Of a stretch of DNA of 64,000 bases, positions 25,028 to 33,207 are shown piece by piece (positions within the stretch are counted from its first letter, which is position 1; each line of letters opens with the position of its first letter). The notes under the pieces are model-generated. The model was not told the origin of the DNA. It did not search any database and saw nothing but the letters and a program-made list of their open reading frames with translations. The DNA is from Novosphingobium album (ex Liu et al. 2023) (GTDB taxonomy: Bacteria > Pseudomonadota > Alphaproteobacteria > Sphingomonadales > Sphingomonadaceae): positions 1 to 64,000 of the forward strand of contig NZ_JARESE010000036.1 of the NCBI RefSeq assembly GCF_029076845.1. The letters are read 5' to 3'. Made by a program: the position numbers and the translations under genes.

Positions 25028-25970
25028 CAGCGGGCATCATCTCCCAGGCATCCGCGCCCTCGGTGATCGTCACGCCGAGCAGCGGCCCGACCCGCGCCAT
25101 AATGTCCTTTGCTGAACCCTCGATTGCCAGCGTGCCGCTATAGCGGATGCGCTCGGCGCCGGGCGCCAGGTGGATCGGCTTGCCGACGCTGCGCGACAAG
25201 TCGCGCGCGACGGTCGCCAGCATTGCGTTGTCATATTGCCGCAGGCCTTCGCGCCAGCTGCCGATCGAGGCCGGATCGGCCTTGCGCAGTTGCGGCCGGG
25301 CCGATCCGTCGGGGCGGACCAGCGCGTCGCCCGGTTCCAGCCGGATCGGCTGGCGCGCGGCATCATAGATCACCGCGCCTTCGGCCACCGCCACTTCCAG
25401 CGCGTCCCCGTCGCGCACGACATTGAACACCGTGCCCGCGTCGATCAGGCGGGTGTCGCCGGCCATGACGACGAAGGGCGTGGCCGTATCGTGATGCACT
25501 TCGAACAGCGCTTCGCCGCGCTCCACCGTCACGCGTCGGGGATGCTCGGGATCATAGGAAATGGCGGTGCCCCCGTTCAGCGCGATGCGCGTGCCGTCGG
25601 ACAGCGCCACGCTCATGTGCTCGCCGGGCGCGGTGACGATCTCGGTGCCGGCGGGCCTGTGGCCCATCACGCTCCAGGTGCCCACGCCCGCCAGCGTGGC
25701 GGCGATCGCGCCGGCCAGCAGCGCGCGGCGGCGCGACAGCGCCGGGCGCGCCGGGGCGGGGGAGCGGGCGAAAGGGACCGGGCGGCTCTCGCCCACGACC
25801 AGGCCGGCGGCCCAGGCATCTTCGTCCAGCGCCGTCTCATAGGCGGCAAGGTGGCGTGGATCGGCTTCCAGCCAGGCCGAAAGGCCATCCCAGTTATCGA
25901 AATCGGGCTCGTTCACCCGGATCATCCACAGACGGGCCGTGTCCATGAGGTTTGAATCCTCCTCGGTCAT
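25011..25970 (-). CDS. FecR-family anti-sigma factor / transmembrane signal relay
   Basis: This 319-residue FecR protein has an N-terminal cytoplasmic DUF4880-type domain (ARLWMIRVNEP, FDNWDGLSAWLEADPRHLAAYE). One membrane helix near residues 78-100 (RRALLAGAIAATLAGVGTW) follows. The periplasmic FecR domain has VTAPGEHMSVALSDGTRIALNGGT, VTVERGEALFEVHHD, and FVVMAGDTRLIDAGTVFNV, and a STN-like C-terminal segment completes the protein. It relays receptor occupancy to the sigma factor. The start at ATG 25970 follows a GGCGGGG stretch; ATG 26015 would overlap the sigma gene stop. Confidence 0.9.
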   Translation of the reverse strand: MTEEDSNLMDTARLWMIRVNEPDFDNWDGLSAWLEADPRHLAAYETALDEDAWAAGLVVGESRPVPFARSPAPARPALSRRRALLAGAIAATLAGVGTWSVMGHRPAGTEIVTAPGEHMSVALSDGTRIALNGGTAISYDPEHPRRVTVERGEALFEVHHDTATPFVVMAGDTRLIDAGTVFNVVRDGDALEVAVAEGAVIYDAARQPIRLEPGDALVRPDGSARPQLRKADPASIGSWREGLRQYDNAMLATVARDLSRSVGKPIHLAPGAERIRYSGTLAIEGSAKDIMARVGPLLGVTITEGADAWEMMPADAAPR

Positions 25971-26004
25971 GTCCCCGCCCTCATTTGTGACGTAGCCGCG
26001 CGTG

Positions 26005-26535
26005 TCATTCCGCATCGAATTTCGCCTTGAGTTGCGCGACGGCGCGGTAGGCCTTCTGCAAGTCCTTTTCGACCGAGCTGAGGCTGATGCCAAGTTCCTG
26101 TGCAATGGTGATCTGGCTGATTCCTTCAATACGATAGCGGCGGAAGATCCGCGCCACGCGCGGGCCCAGCTGTTCGAGCACGGCATCGACCGCGCGCAGA
26201 CGCTCGCGCGCGATCAGGACGCGTTCGCCCAGCGGCTCTTCCTCGGCGGTGGGCGCGGTCTCGTGCCAGTCGAACTGGCGGCGCTCGCGGCTGAGGTTGG
26301 AGCGGCGGACATCGCGCATCAGGTTTTCGGCGGCGCGGAACAGATATGACATCGGATCGGCGATGGGGTGACCGGCCGCGGTGCTGACGCGCTGCCACAG
26401 CTCGTGCAGCATGTCCTCCGCCTCGTCGCCCGCGCCGCGCGCGGCCAGGAAGCGCATCAGGCGCGACCGCTCGTTGATGACCACGCCTTGCAGGCCGCTG
26501 ATCTGCTGCTCGCCTTCAGTCCCGGGCAATGGCAT
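26005..26535 (-). CDS. ECF sigma factor, FecI type
   Basis: This FecI-like ECF sigma factor has about 176 residues. Region 2 is RLMRFLAARGAGDEAEDMLHELWQRV, and region 4 is LGPRVARIFRRYRIEGISQITIAQELGISLSSVEKDLQKAY with a clear helix-turn-helix. It should direct RNA polymerase to the receptor gene when the STN receptor and FecR signal. The start is unresolved. ATG 26535 gives the family length but has a poor ribosome-binding site (AGAGG only 2 nt away). GTG 26628 lies 2 nt after the peptidase stop, with GGGG at about 8 nt. Confidence 0.87.
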   Translation of the reverse strand: MPLPGTEGEQQISGLQGVVINERSRLMRFLAARGAGDEAEDMLHELWQRVSTAAGHPIADPMSYLFRAAENLMRDVRRSNLSRERRQFDWHETAPTAEEEPLGERVLIARERLRAVDAVLEQLGPRVARIFRRYRIEGISQITIAQELGISLSSVEKDLQKAYRAVAQLKAKFDAE

Positions 26536-26630
26536 CGCCTCTGTGCGCCGTGCCGATTCAGCATCCGCGTCCGGGGTGGCGCCTGGATAGCCCGCGCGGA
26601 CTTGCGACAAGGCAGAATCGCGCACCACTC

Positions 26631-27419
26631 TCAAGACCCCGCTCCCGGCTCACCGGCCATTTTTGCGCGGCGTCGTGCGAAATCCGAGACATGCGGAGTG
26701 GCCGCCGTCAGCGGCGCGAGGCGCACCGCCGTGCGTTCCGGGGCGGCGCTCCATGCGCGGTCCGACGCGCGGGCCGCCCTGCCGCCGAGATAGGCGAGCG
26801 GGTTTTCCGGGCGGCCATCGCTGCGCACCTCGAAATGCAGGTGGCTGCCGGTGGAATGCCCGGTCGATCCCATCAGGGCGATCGTCTCGCCTCCGGTCAC
26901 GGCCATGCCCGGCTGCACCAGGATGCGCGAAAGGTGCGCATAGCGCGTGTGCAGCCCGCCGCCATGGTCGATCTCCACCATCTGGCCATAGCCGCCCGCG
27001 TTCCCGGCGAAGCGCACGAAGCCCCCGGCCGAGGAACGGACGGGCGTGCCCAGGGGCCCCGGAATGTCGATCCCGGTGTGCATCCGCCAGCCGCCCCGGA
27101 TCGGATCCGCGCGATAGCCGAAGCGCGATGTCAGCCGGGGCATCGCCGGCGCCGGCATGGGCGCAGGGGTCGCTGCTGCCGCGCGCGCGCGCCTTGCCGC
27201 CGGGGCCGGATCGGCGCCCGGGCCTCGTGCCCGCGCACCTTGGGCCCGTGCGGGCGGGGCGATCTTGTCGGCCGGAGCATCCAACCAGTCCATCATACGC
27301 ATACGAAACACCTCGCTGTCTCCGCCGGGCAGCTCGGCCGGGGCCGACGCGAAGGCCGGTGCCGTACTGGCAAGCAGCCAGGCGCCAAGCGGAATAAGGG
27401 ACGTAGAACGGACGGGCAT
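26631..27419 (-). CDS. secreted M23-family peptidoglycan endopeptidase
   Basis: This 262-residue LytM/M23 metallopeptidase has a signal peptide (LIPLGAWLLASTAPAFA) and an Ala/Pro/Arg-rich linker to about residue 90. The M23 domain has zinc ligands in MHTGIDIPG (His and Asp) and in the HLHFEV motif, with the supporting His of HTRYAHLS. It cleaves peptide cross-links of peptidoglycan, or activates amidases if degenerate, but here all ligands are present. It lies upstream of the sigma factor on the same strand and may be cotranscribed. The start is ATG 27419. Confidence 0.9.
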   Translation of the reverse strand: MPVRSTSLIPLGAWLLASTAPAFASAPAELPGGDSEVFRMRMMDWLDAPADKIAPPARAQGARARGPGADPAPAARRARAAAATPAPMPAPAMPRLTSRFGYRADPIRGGWRMHTGIDIPGPLGTPVRSSAGGFVRFAGNAGGYGQMVEIDHGGGLHTRYAHLSRILVQPGMAVTGGETIALMGSTGHSTGSHLHFEVRSDGRPENPLAYLGGRAARASDRAWSAAPERTAVRLAPLTAATPHVSDFARRRAKMAGEPGAGS

Positions 27420-27562
27420 CGCAGGAAGGACGGAGACCTCGCGGCCAACCCGCAAGCCGGGCGGAAAAAAATTTCGCGCGGCATTTTTGCTTGCGGGAGC
27501 GGCCGGCGCGCTCCGTCTCCCCCCATGCCAGCAACGCTTTTCACGAATGGGAGGCCAATCTT

Positions 27563-28375
27563 ATGAATACCAGTGAACGCGCCATGCTCGACATGCTCAG
27601 GAAAGGCCGGGACGATTTCGGCGTCGTCGCGGTCAAGGCCGAGTTCGAGGCCGAAGGGACCCGGCCCGACGAGCTGCTGCGCCTGCTTGAACTGGCCCAT
27701 CGCGCCGACCTTGGCGTCGCGATCAAGATCGGCGGCTGCGAGGCGGTGTCCGACCTGCTCGCGTCCCGGCTCTATGGCGCGGACTACATCATCGCCCCGA
27801 TGGTGGAGACGCCTTATGCCCTGACCAAGTTCGTCGAGGCGCGCGCCAAGACCTGGGGCGAGGATGCCCACAACGCCAAGTTCCTGTTCAACCTCGAAAC
27901 CCAGAGCACGCTCGCCAATCTGGAAGCGATGCTGCCGGTCGCGGCGGCCCACCTTGACGGCATCGTCTTCGGCCGGGTCGATTTCACGCTGTCGTGCGGG
28001 CTGCCGCGCGGCGCGATCAACACCCGCCAGGTGACGGACGCGGTGCTCGCCGCCGCCGGGGCCTGCGCCGACAACGATCTGGAACTGGTCGTGGGTGGCT
28101 CGGTCGCGCTCGAAGCGGTCGCGGCGCTGCGCGAGATCCGGCAGGTCCGGCTCGATCGGTTCGAGACGCGCAAGGTGGTGTTCGATGGTGCGGCGGCCGA
28201 ATCCGCCCGCTTCGAGGAAGGCATCGCCAATGCCGTCGCTTTCGAGCTGGCCTGGCTGGAAAACAAGCGCGACTACTATCGCGCGATCGCCGACGAGGAC
28301 CTGGCCCGCATCCGCATGATGCAGGAACGCAGCGCCACCGCCGCGCGCGCGCGCATCGCGAGTCTGGCGGCCTGA
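27563..28375 (+). CDS. HpcH/HpaI aldolase-like TIM-barrel protein
   Basis: This 270-residue protein is of the HpcH/HpaI aldolase superfamily, a metal-dependent class II pyruvate aldolase type. VVAVKAEFEAEG, AIKIGGCEAVSDL, and GADYIIAPMVETPYAL lie in sequence order. FLFNLETQST supplies the acidic metal ligand, and DGIVFGRVDFTLSCGL follows. ATG 27563 has a GGGAGG site about 9 nt upstream; the frame is open further left without family sequence. It is 5 nt from the IMPase gene and heads the polysaccharide operon, so it may build or split a keto-sugar precursor. The substrate is unknown. Confidence 0.8.
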   Translation: MNTSERAMLDMLRKGRDDFGVVAVKAEFEAEGTRPDELLRLLELAHRADLGVAIKIGGCEAVSDLLASRLYGADYIIAPMVETPYALTKFVEARAKTWGEDAHNAKFLFNLETQSTLANLEAMLPVAAAHLDGIVFGRVDFTLSCGLPRGAINTRQVTDAVLAAAGACADNDLELVVGGSVALEAVAALREIRQVRLDRFETRKVVFDGAAAESARFEEGIANAVAFELAWLENKRDYYRAIADEDLARIRMMQERSATAARARIASLAA

Positions 28376-28380
28376 GCCCC

Positions 28381-29223
28381 ATGTCGCCCGGCACCTCCCT
28401 TGGTCAGCAGGTCGCGGCGTTGATGCGCGCCGTCGCGGCAAGCGTGGTCCTGCCGCGCTTCCGCCGGCTGGCCGCGCACGATATCGCCGAGAAGAGCCCC
28501 GGGGAGGTCGTGACCAGCGCCGATCTGGAAGCGGAACGGCGCCTGGCCGATGGCCTTGCCGCGCTTTGCCCGTCAGCGCGGATCATCGGCGAGGAAGCGG
28601 TCGCGCAGGACCCGGGCCTGCTCGATCGCGCCGGCGAGGGGCTGGTCTGGCTGATCGACCCGCTGGACGGCACGGCCAATTATGCGCGCGGGCAGGCCCC
28701 GTTCGGCATGATGATCGCGCTGGTCGATCACGGCGTGCCGCAAGCCGGCTGGCTGCTCGATCCGCTGCGCGACCGGATGTGCCAGGCCGAGCGCGGCAGG
28801 GGCGCGACCTGCGATCGCGAGCCGGTGCGCGCCCGGCCGACCGGCGCGGCCTTGCCCGTCGCGGCGCTGGGCACGCATTTTCTTCCGGCCGCCCGGCGCG
28901 AGCGGGTGCACGCCCATGCCGGGCGCCATTGCGCGGTGGTGGCCGTGCCACGCTGCGCGGCGGAAAGCTATCCGCGCCTCGTGCTGGGCGAGAACGACGT
29001 CGCGCTGTTCCAGCGCTCGCTGCCGTGGGACCATGCCGCCGGCGCCCTGTTCCTGGAGGAAGCGGGCGGCCGGATCACGCATTGGGATGGCTCGCCCTAT
29101 CGCGTCGGCGGCGCGGCCGGCGGCATCCTTGCCGCCGCCAGCGCGGCTTTGTGGGAGCAGGCGGCGCGCGTCCTGCTCGGGCCCGAGGCGGGGCTGATCC
29201 CGGCGGAGGCATGGGCCGCATGA
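28381..29223 (+). CDS. inositol monophosphatase-family sugar phosphatase
   Basis: This 280-residue IMPase-family phosphatase has GEEAV for the first metal Glu, WLIDPLDGTANYA (motif with two metal Asp residues) and PWDHAAGALFLEEAGG near the C-terminus. The metal site is complete. Such enzymes dephosphorylate inositol, histidinol, fructose-bisphosphate, PAP or sugar phosphates. Placed between an HpcH aldolase and capsule export genes it more likely acts on a sugar phosphate. Its stop overlaps the KpsD-like start by 4 nt (ATGA). Confidence 0.87.
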   Translation: MSPGTSLGQQVAALMRAVAASVVLPRFRRLAAHDIAEKSPGEVVTSADLEAERRLADGLAALCPSARIIGEEAVAQDPGLLDRAGEGLVWLIDPLDGTANYARGQAPFGMMIALVDHGVPQAGWLLDPLRDRMCQAERGRGATCDREPVRARPTGAALPVAALGTHFLPAARRERVHAHAGRHCAVVAVPRCAAESYPRLVLGENDVALFQRSLPWDHAAGALFLEEAGGRITHWDGSPYRVGGAAGGILAAASAALWEQAARVLLGPEAGLIPAEAWAA

Positions 29224-31094
29224 ATTCGTATTCGAGGCATCTGGCGGCGGGCCTTGCGCTGGCCGCCCTGCTTCCGGCCGCGCCGGCATTGGCGCAGCTA
29301 TCGCTACCCGTCGTTCCCGCGCAGCAGCAGGGCGGCGGCGGTTTCGGCAACGCCAGCGCGGGGCAAGCAGTCCCCCCCGCGCAGGCCGCGCCGTTCGAGC
29401 CTGCGGATCTTGACACCAACCCCCCGTCCCAACCGCAGGCGGAAACGGCAGAGCAGGCGCCAGCCGAGGAGACGAAGCTTACCGGACTCAACGCCCCAAG
29501 CGAGTTCGAAAGCTTCGTCTCCACCATTGCCGGCAAGCCGCTGCGCCGTTTCGGCGCGGAACTGCTGGTGCCCGGAACGCGCGACTTTTCCGCGCCGCCC
29601 ACCGCCACGATCCCGCCCGATTACCGGCTCAATCCCGGCGACCAGATCCGGCTGGCGCTGGCCGGATCGGTGCAGGCGACCAACCTTCGCCTGACGATCG
29701 ACAGCGAAGGCCGCGTCTTCGTACCCAGGGTGGGCGCGATCATGCTGGGCGGCGTGCGCTATGGCGATGTGCGCGAAGTGGTCGCGCGCGAGGTTTCACG
29801 CCAGTACCGCAGCTTCGAGATCGAAGTGACGGTGGCGCGGCTGAAAGGCGTGACGGTGTTCGTCACCGGCTTTGCCGCGCGCCCCGGATCGTTCAGCGTC
29901 GGCAGCCTGGCGACGCTGGTCAATGCCGTGCTGGCGGCGGGCGGCCCCGCGCCGGGCGGCAGCTTCCGCTCGATCCAGCTTCGGCGCGGCGGGCGCCTCG
30001 TATCCGATTTCGATCTTTACGACCTGCTGCTGAAGGGCGATCGCACCGGCGACATGGTGCTGCAGAACGGCGATGTCATCTACATCGCTCCGGCCGGCGA
30101 GCAAGTCGCCGTGATGGGTAGCGTCAATCACGAGGCGGTGTTCGAGCTGGCTCCCGGCGAGACGCTGGCCGACGCGCTGCTCTATGCCGGCGGGGTCAAT
30201 ACCATCGCCGATCGCAGCCGGCTGATGGTGCTCGATTCGCTGGGGGCTGCCGATGCCGGCTGGCGCGAGCTGTCCGCCGCCGAGGCGCAGGCGACGCCGG
30301 CGCGGCGCGGTGACGTGATCCGCGTGCTGACCAATGCCGGCATTGCCCGGCCCTTGCAGCAGCAATCGCTGCTGGTGACGATCAGCGGCGAAGTGGCCCG
30401 GCCCGGCCGCTATTTCTTCAAGCCCGGCACCCGCCTGGCCGATGTCGTGGCCGAGGCCGGCGGGCTCACCACCGAAGCCTTTCCCTATGCCAGCGTCATC
30501 ACCCGCGAAAGCGTGAAGCAGCAGCAGCGCGCCAGCTTCGAGCGGGCGGTGGCCGATGTCGAAACCGTGCTGACCGCACAGCCGCTCACCTCGGTCAACC
30601 GATCGCAGCTGATCCAGCCGGCCAATGTCGCGATGATCCAGTCGGTGGTCGAACAGATGCGCAAGCGCGAGCCCACCGGGCGGCTGGTGTTCGACCTGCC
30701 GGTGGAGACCGCGAGCCTGCCGGGCGAACTGATCCTGGAAAACAACGATACGATCTATGTGCCGCCCCGGCCGGTGACGGTGGGCGTGTTCGGCGCGGTG
30801 CCTTCGCCCGCCTCGTTCGCCTATTCGGACGGGCGCAGGATCCGCGATTTCGTCAAGATGGCGGGCGGCATCCAGAACCTGGGCGACAAGGCCGAGATTT
30901 TCGTGGTGCGCGCCAACGGCACGGTGATCGCCGACGGGCGCCGCACGCTCAACGCCCGGGCCTTGCCCGGCGACCTGGTCTTCGTGCCGATCGATGCCGA
31001 CCGCGGCGAGTTCTGGGCGCGGCTGCGCGATATCACCGGCACGCTGTTCGGCGGCATCGTCGGCGCCGCCTCGGTCAAGGCGATCGCGCAATGA
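29220..31094 (+). CDS. KpsD-like polysaccharide export outer-membrane protein
   Basis: This 624-residue exported protein has a signal peptide (AALLPAAPALA) and a low-complexity Gln/Ala/Glu-rich stretch to about residue 85. The poly-export domain (YRLNPGDQIRLALAG near 135) follows, with several SLBB repeats after it (GVTVFVTGFAARPGSFSVG, VAVMGSVNHEAVFEL, LLVTISGEVARPGRYFF, VTVGVFGAVPSPASFAY). Length and repeated SLBB domains match KpsD-type proteins more than Wza. ATG 29220 overlaps the IMPase stop. ATG 29211 is possible but has its GGAGG only 1 nt away. Confidence 0.88.
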   Translation: MNSYSRHLAAGLALAALLPAAPALAQLSLPVVPAQQQGGGGFGNASAGQAVPPAQAAPFEPADLDTNPPSQPQAETAEQAPAEETKLTGLNAPSEFESFVSTIAGKPLRRFGAELLVPGTRDFSAPPTATIPPDYRLNPGDQIRLALAGSVQATNLRLTIDSEGRVFVPRVGAIMLGGVRYGDVREVVAREVSRQYRSFEIEVTVARLKGVTVFVTGFAARPGSFSVGSLATLVNAVLAAGGPAPGGSFRSIQLRRGGRLVSDFDLYDLLLKGDRTGDMVLQNGDVIYIAPAGEQVAVMGSVNHEAVFELAPGETLADALLYAGGVNTIADRSRLMVLDSLGAADAGWRELSAAEAQATPARRGDVIRVLTNAGIARPLQQQSLLVTISGEVARPGRYFFKPGTRLADVVAEAGGLTTEAFPYASVITRESVKQQQRASFERAVADVETVLTAQPLTSVNRSQLIQPANVAMIQSVVEQMRKREPTGRLVFDLPVETASLPGELILENNDTIYVPPRPVTVGVFGAVPSPASFAYSDGRRIRDFVKMAGGIQNLGDKAEIFVVRANGTVIADGRRTLNARALPGDLVFVPIDADRGEFWARLRDITGTLFGGIVGAASVKAIAQ

Positions 31095-32233
31095 GCTGGC
31101 CTCGGCGCCTGACCGGCGCATTGTCCGATCCGCGTATGCGGCGGCGGGGCTATGGCGTGCTGGCGCTGGTGCTGCTGGTGCTGTGCTTCTTTCCGCAGCC
31201 TTACGTGGCGCGCACCAAGTTCGTGCCGCAAGACCCCAGCAGCCTGGGCATCGGCAGCATGACCAGCGCGTTCGGCAGCCAGTTCCAGGGCTTCGCCGCG
31301 CTGCTGGGCGGGGCCAAGCAGCCGATCGACATGTATCTGGCCATCGCGCGCAGCACCGAAGTGACCGACGCGGTGATCGCCCGGCTCAGGCTGGTCGGGC
31401 CGCAAGGCTATGGCGACGAGCGGGCCGCGCGGATCGCGCTGGCGCGCAAGGTGGATATCCATTCGCTGACCGGCGGCATCATCGAGGTGGAGGCCCGCAC
31501 GCACGATGGCGGCGAGGCCGAGCGCCTGGCTCGCGCCTATGCCGGCGCGATCAGCGATCGCATCATCAACCTGGGCGATGACCGCACCCGGCGAAAGCGC
31601 GGTATCGTCGAGCATCGCTTCGCCGAGGCATCGGACCGCGTGGCCAAGGCCGAGGCGGCGCTCGACGGCTTCCGGCGGCGCAACAACCTGGCCGCGCCCG
31701 AAGCGCAGCTCGGCTCCGAGCTGTCGCTGCGCGCCAACCTGCAGGCCCAGCTCCAGGCCAAGAAGGTGGAGCTGCAGACGATGAGCGGCTTCCTCGGCCC
31801 GGAAAACCCGAAGCTGCGCGCCATGCAGTCCGAAATCGCCTCGCTCCAGCAGCAGATCGCGCGCACCGCGACTCCGGGCAGCGACGCGGCCGGGCCCAAT
31901 GTCGCGGGGCTGAGCCAGGTTTCGGGCGAATACCTTGATCTCTATCGCGACTACCGCTTCGCGCAGGCGCTTTACGAAGTCTACGCCCGCTCGTCCGAGG
32001 AAGTCGCGGTCGAGGCGCTGGCGGGCGAGACCGCATCGGACGTGCAGGTGATAGAGGCCGCCCGGCTCGATGCCGATCGCAAGCTCAACATCGCGGCCGT
32101 CGCGGTGCTGGTGCTGGTCCTGCTGCTGGCCGCCTTCACCGAGCTTTACGCGCCCGCCACGGGCCTGCGCCTGCCGCTGATCGGCGGCCGTCCGATGCGC
32201 GGGGCACCCGCGCGGGAGGAGGCGACGCGATGA
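31091..32233 (+). CDS. KpsE/BexC-like inner-membrane capsule export protein
   Basis: This 380-residue polysaccharide co-polymerase-like protein has an N-terminal membrane helix (YGVLALVLLVLCFF) and a large periplasmic coiled-coil domain (about 60-330; RFAEASDRVAKAEAALDGFRRRNN, LQAQLQAKKVELQTMSGFLGPENPKL). A C-terminal helix is at about 335-355. This is the KpsE/CtrB/BexC layout that bridges an ABC exporter to the outer-membrane channel. The KpsM and KpsT transporter genes are not in this window. It starts in a 4-nt overlap with the previous gene and ends in one with the next. Confidence 0.87.
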   Translation: MSWPRRLTGALSDPRMRRRGYGVLALVLLVLCFFPQPYVARTKFVPQDPSSLGIGSMTSAFGSQFQGFAALLGGAKQPIDMYLAIARSTEVTDAVIARLRLVGPQGYGDERAARIALARKVDIHSLTGGIIEVEARTHDGGEAERLARAYAGAISDRIINLGDDRTRRKRGIVEHRFAEASDRVAKAEAALDGFRRRNNLAAPEAQLGSELSLRANLQAQLQAKKVELQTMSGFLGPENPKLRAMQSEIASLQQQIARTATPGSDAAGPNVAGLSQVSGEYLDLYRDYRFAQALYEVYARSSEEVAVEALAGETASDVQVIEAARLDADRKLNIAAVAVLVLVLLLAAFTELYAPATGLRLPLIGGRPMRGAPAREEATR

Positions 32234-33207
32234 GCCGGCCCGAACTCTCAATCGTCATCCCCTGCTTCAACGAGGCCGAGAACGTGCGCGCCATCTGCGA
32301 TGCGGTGACGGCCGAAGCGCGCAAGATCGCCTTCTCGCACGAGATCGTCCTGATCGACAATTGCTCGACCGACGGCACGCGCGCGATCATCCGCGCGCTT
32401 TGCGCCGAGGACGCGAACATCCGCGCGATCTTCAACAATCGCAATTACGGCCAGATGCGATCGCCCACCTATGGCATCTATCAGGCCTCGGGCGATGCGG
32501 TGATCGGGATGGGCGCCGATTTCCAGGACCCGCCGGCCATGATCGGGCCTTTCGTGCGACAATGGCGCGAAGGCGCGCAGATCGTGCTGGGGCAGCGCCG
32601 GTCCGAGCGCGCGCCGTTCCCGCTCGGCTGGGTGCGGCGCGTGGGCTATGCCCTGCTGTCGCGCTTCGGCGACTATCCGGTGATCCCCGGCGCCACCGGC
32701 TTCGGCCTGTTCGATCGCAAGGTGGTGGACGCGCTGGCGCGCTGGCACGAGCCCGAACCGTTCTTCCGTGGAATGCTGGTGGAAAGCGGCTTTCGCCTGG
32801 CGGTGCTGCCGTTCGATCGCCCGGCGCGCGCGGCGGGCGAGAGCAAGAACGGCTTTCGCTCGCTCCTCGCCTTCGCCATCTCGGCGCTGGCCGGCTCGGC
32901 GCGATCGCTGCTGCGGATGCCGCTGCTGGTCTCGATCCTGGCCGGGCTGATGACGCTGGCGCTGATGTTCGGCGCGGTGATCGCGCTGGCCGCCGGCGGT
33001 CCCACCATGCCGCTGGCCTGGCTGGCCGTGGGCACCGGCGCGTTCACGCTGGTGATGCTCTCGCTCGGGCTGATCGCCGAGCAGGTGCGCCTCCTGGCCG
33101 AGCGCAGCCGCAACGTGCCGCTGGTGATCGAGGAAGAGCGGATCAACTTTCCGCCCGGCGCGCCGCAGGCGGCAGGCCCGGCCGGGAAACCGCCAGCGCC
33201 GCGATGA
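32230..33207 (+). CDS. GtrB/DPM-like polyprenyl-phosphate glycosyltransferase (GT2)
   Basis: This 325-residue GT2 enzyme carries the DPM/ArnC/GtrB signatures. IVIPCFNEAENVRA lies at the start, IDNCSTDGT follows, then GMGADFQDPPAMI with the acidic DxQDPP motif, and GATGFGLFDRKVV. Two membrane helices lie near the C-terminus (about 225-250 and 260-285), as in GtrB. The reaction is transfer of a sugar from a nucleotide donor to undecaprenyl phosphate on the cytoplasmic face. A GtrA-type flippase lies at the end of the same operon (37332), so the pair is complete. Confidence 0.87.
   Translation: MSRPELSIVIPCFNEAENVRAICDAVTAEARKIAFSHEIVLIDNCSTDGTRAIIRALCAEDANIRAIFNNRNYGQMRSPTYGIYQASGDAVIGMGADFQDPPAMIGPFVRQWREGAQIVLGQRRSERAPFPLGWVRRVGYALLSRFGDYPVIPGATGFGLFDRKVVDALARWHEPEPFFRGMLVESGFRLAVLPFDRPARAAGESKNGFRSLLAFAISALAGSARSLLRMPLLVSILAGLMTLALMFGAVIALAAGGPTMPLAWLAVGTGAFTLVMLSLGLIAEQVRLLAERSRNVPLVIEEERINFPPGAPQAAGPAGKPPAPR

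Noticed and set aside
23699..25066. A 455-codon plus-strand frame opposite the TonB receptor
   Set aside because: Antisense shadow; the receptor has signal peptide, STN, plug and barrel features.
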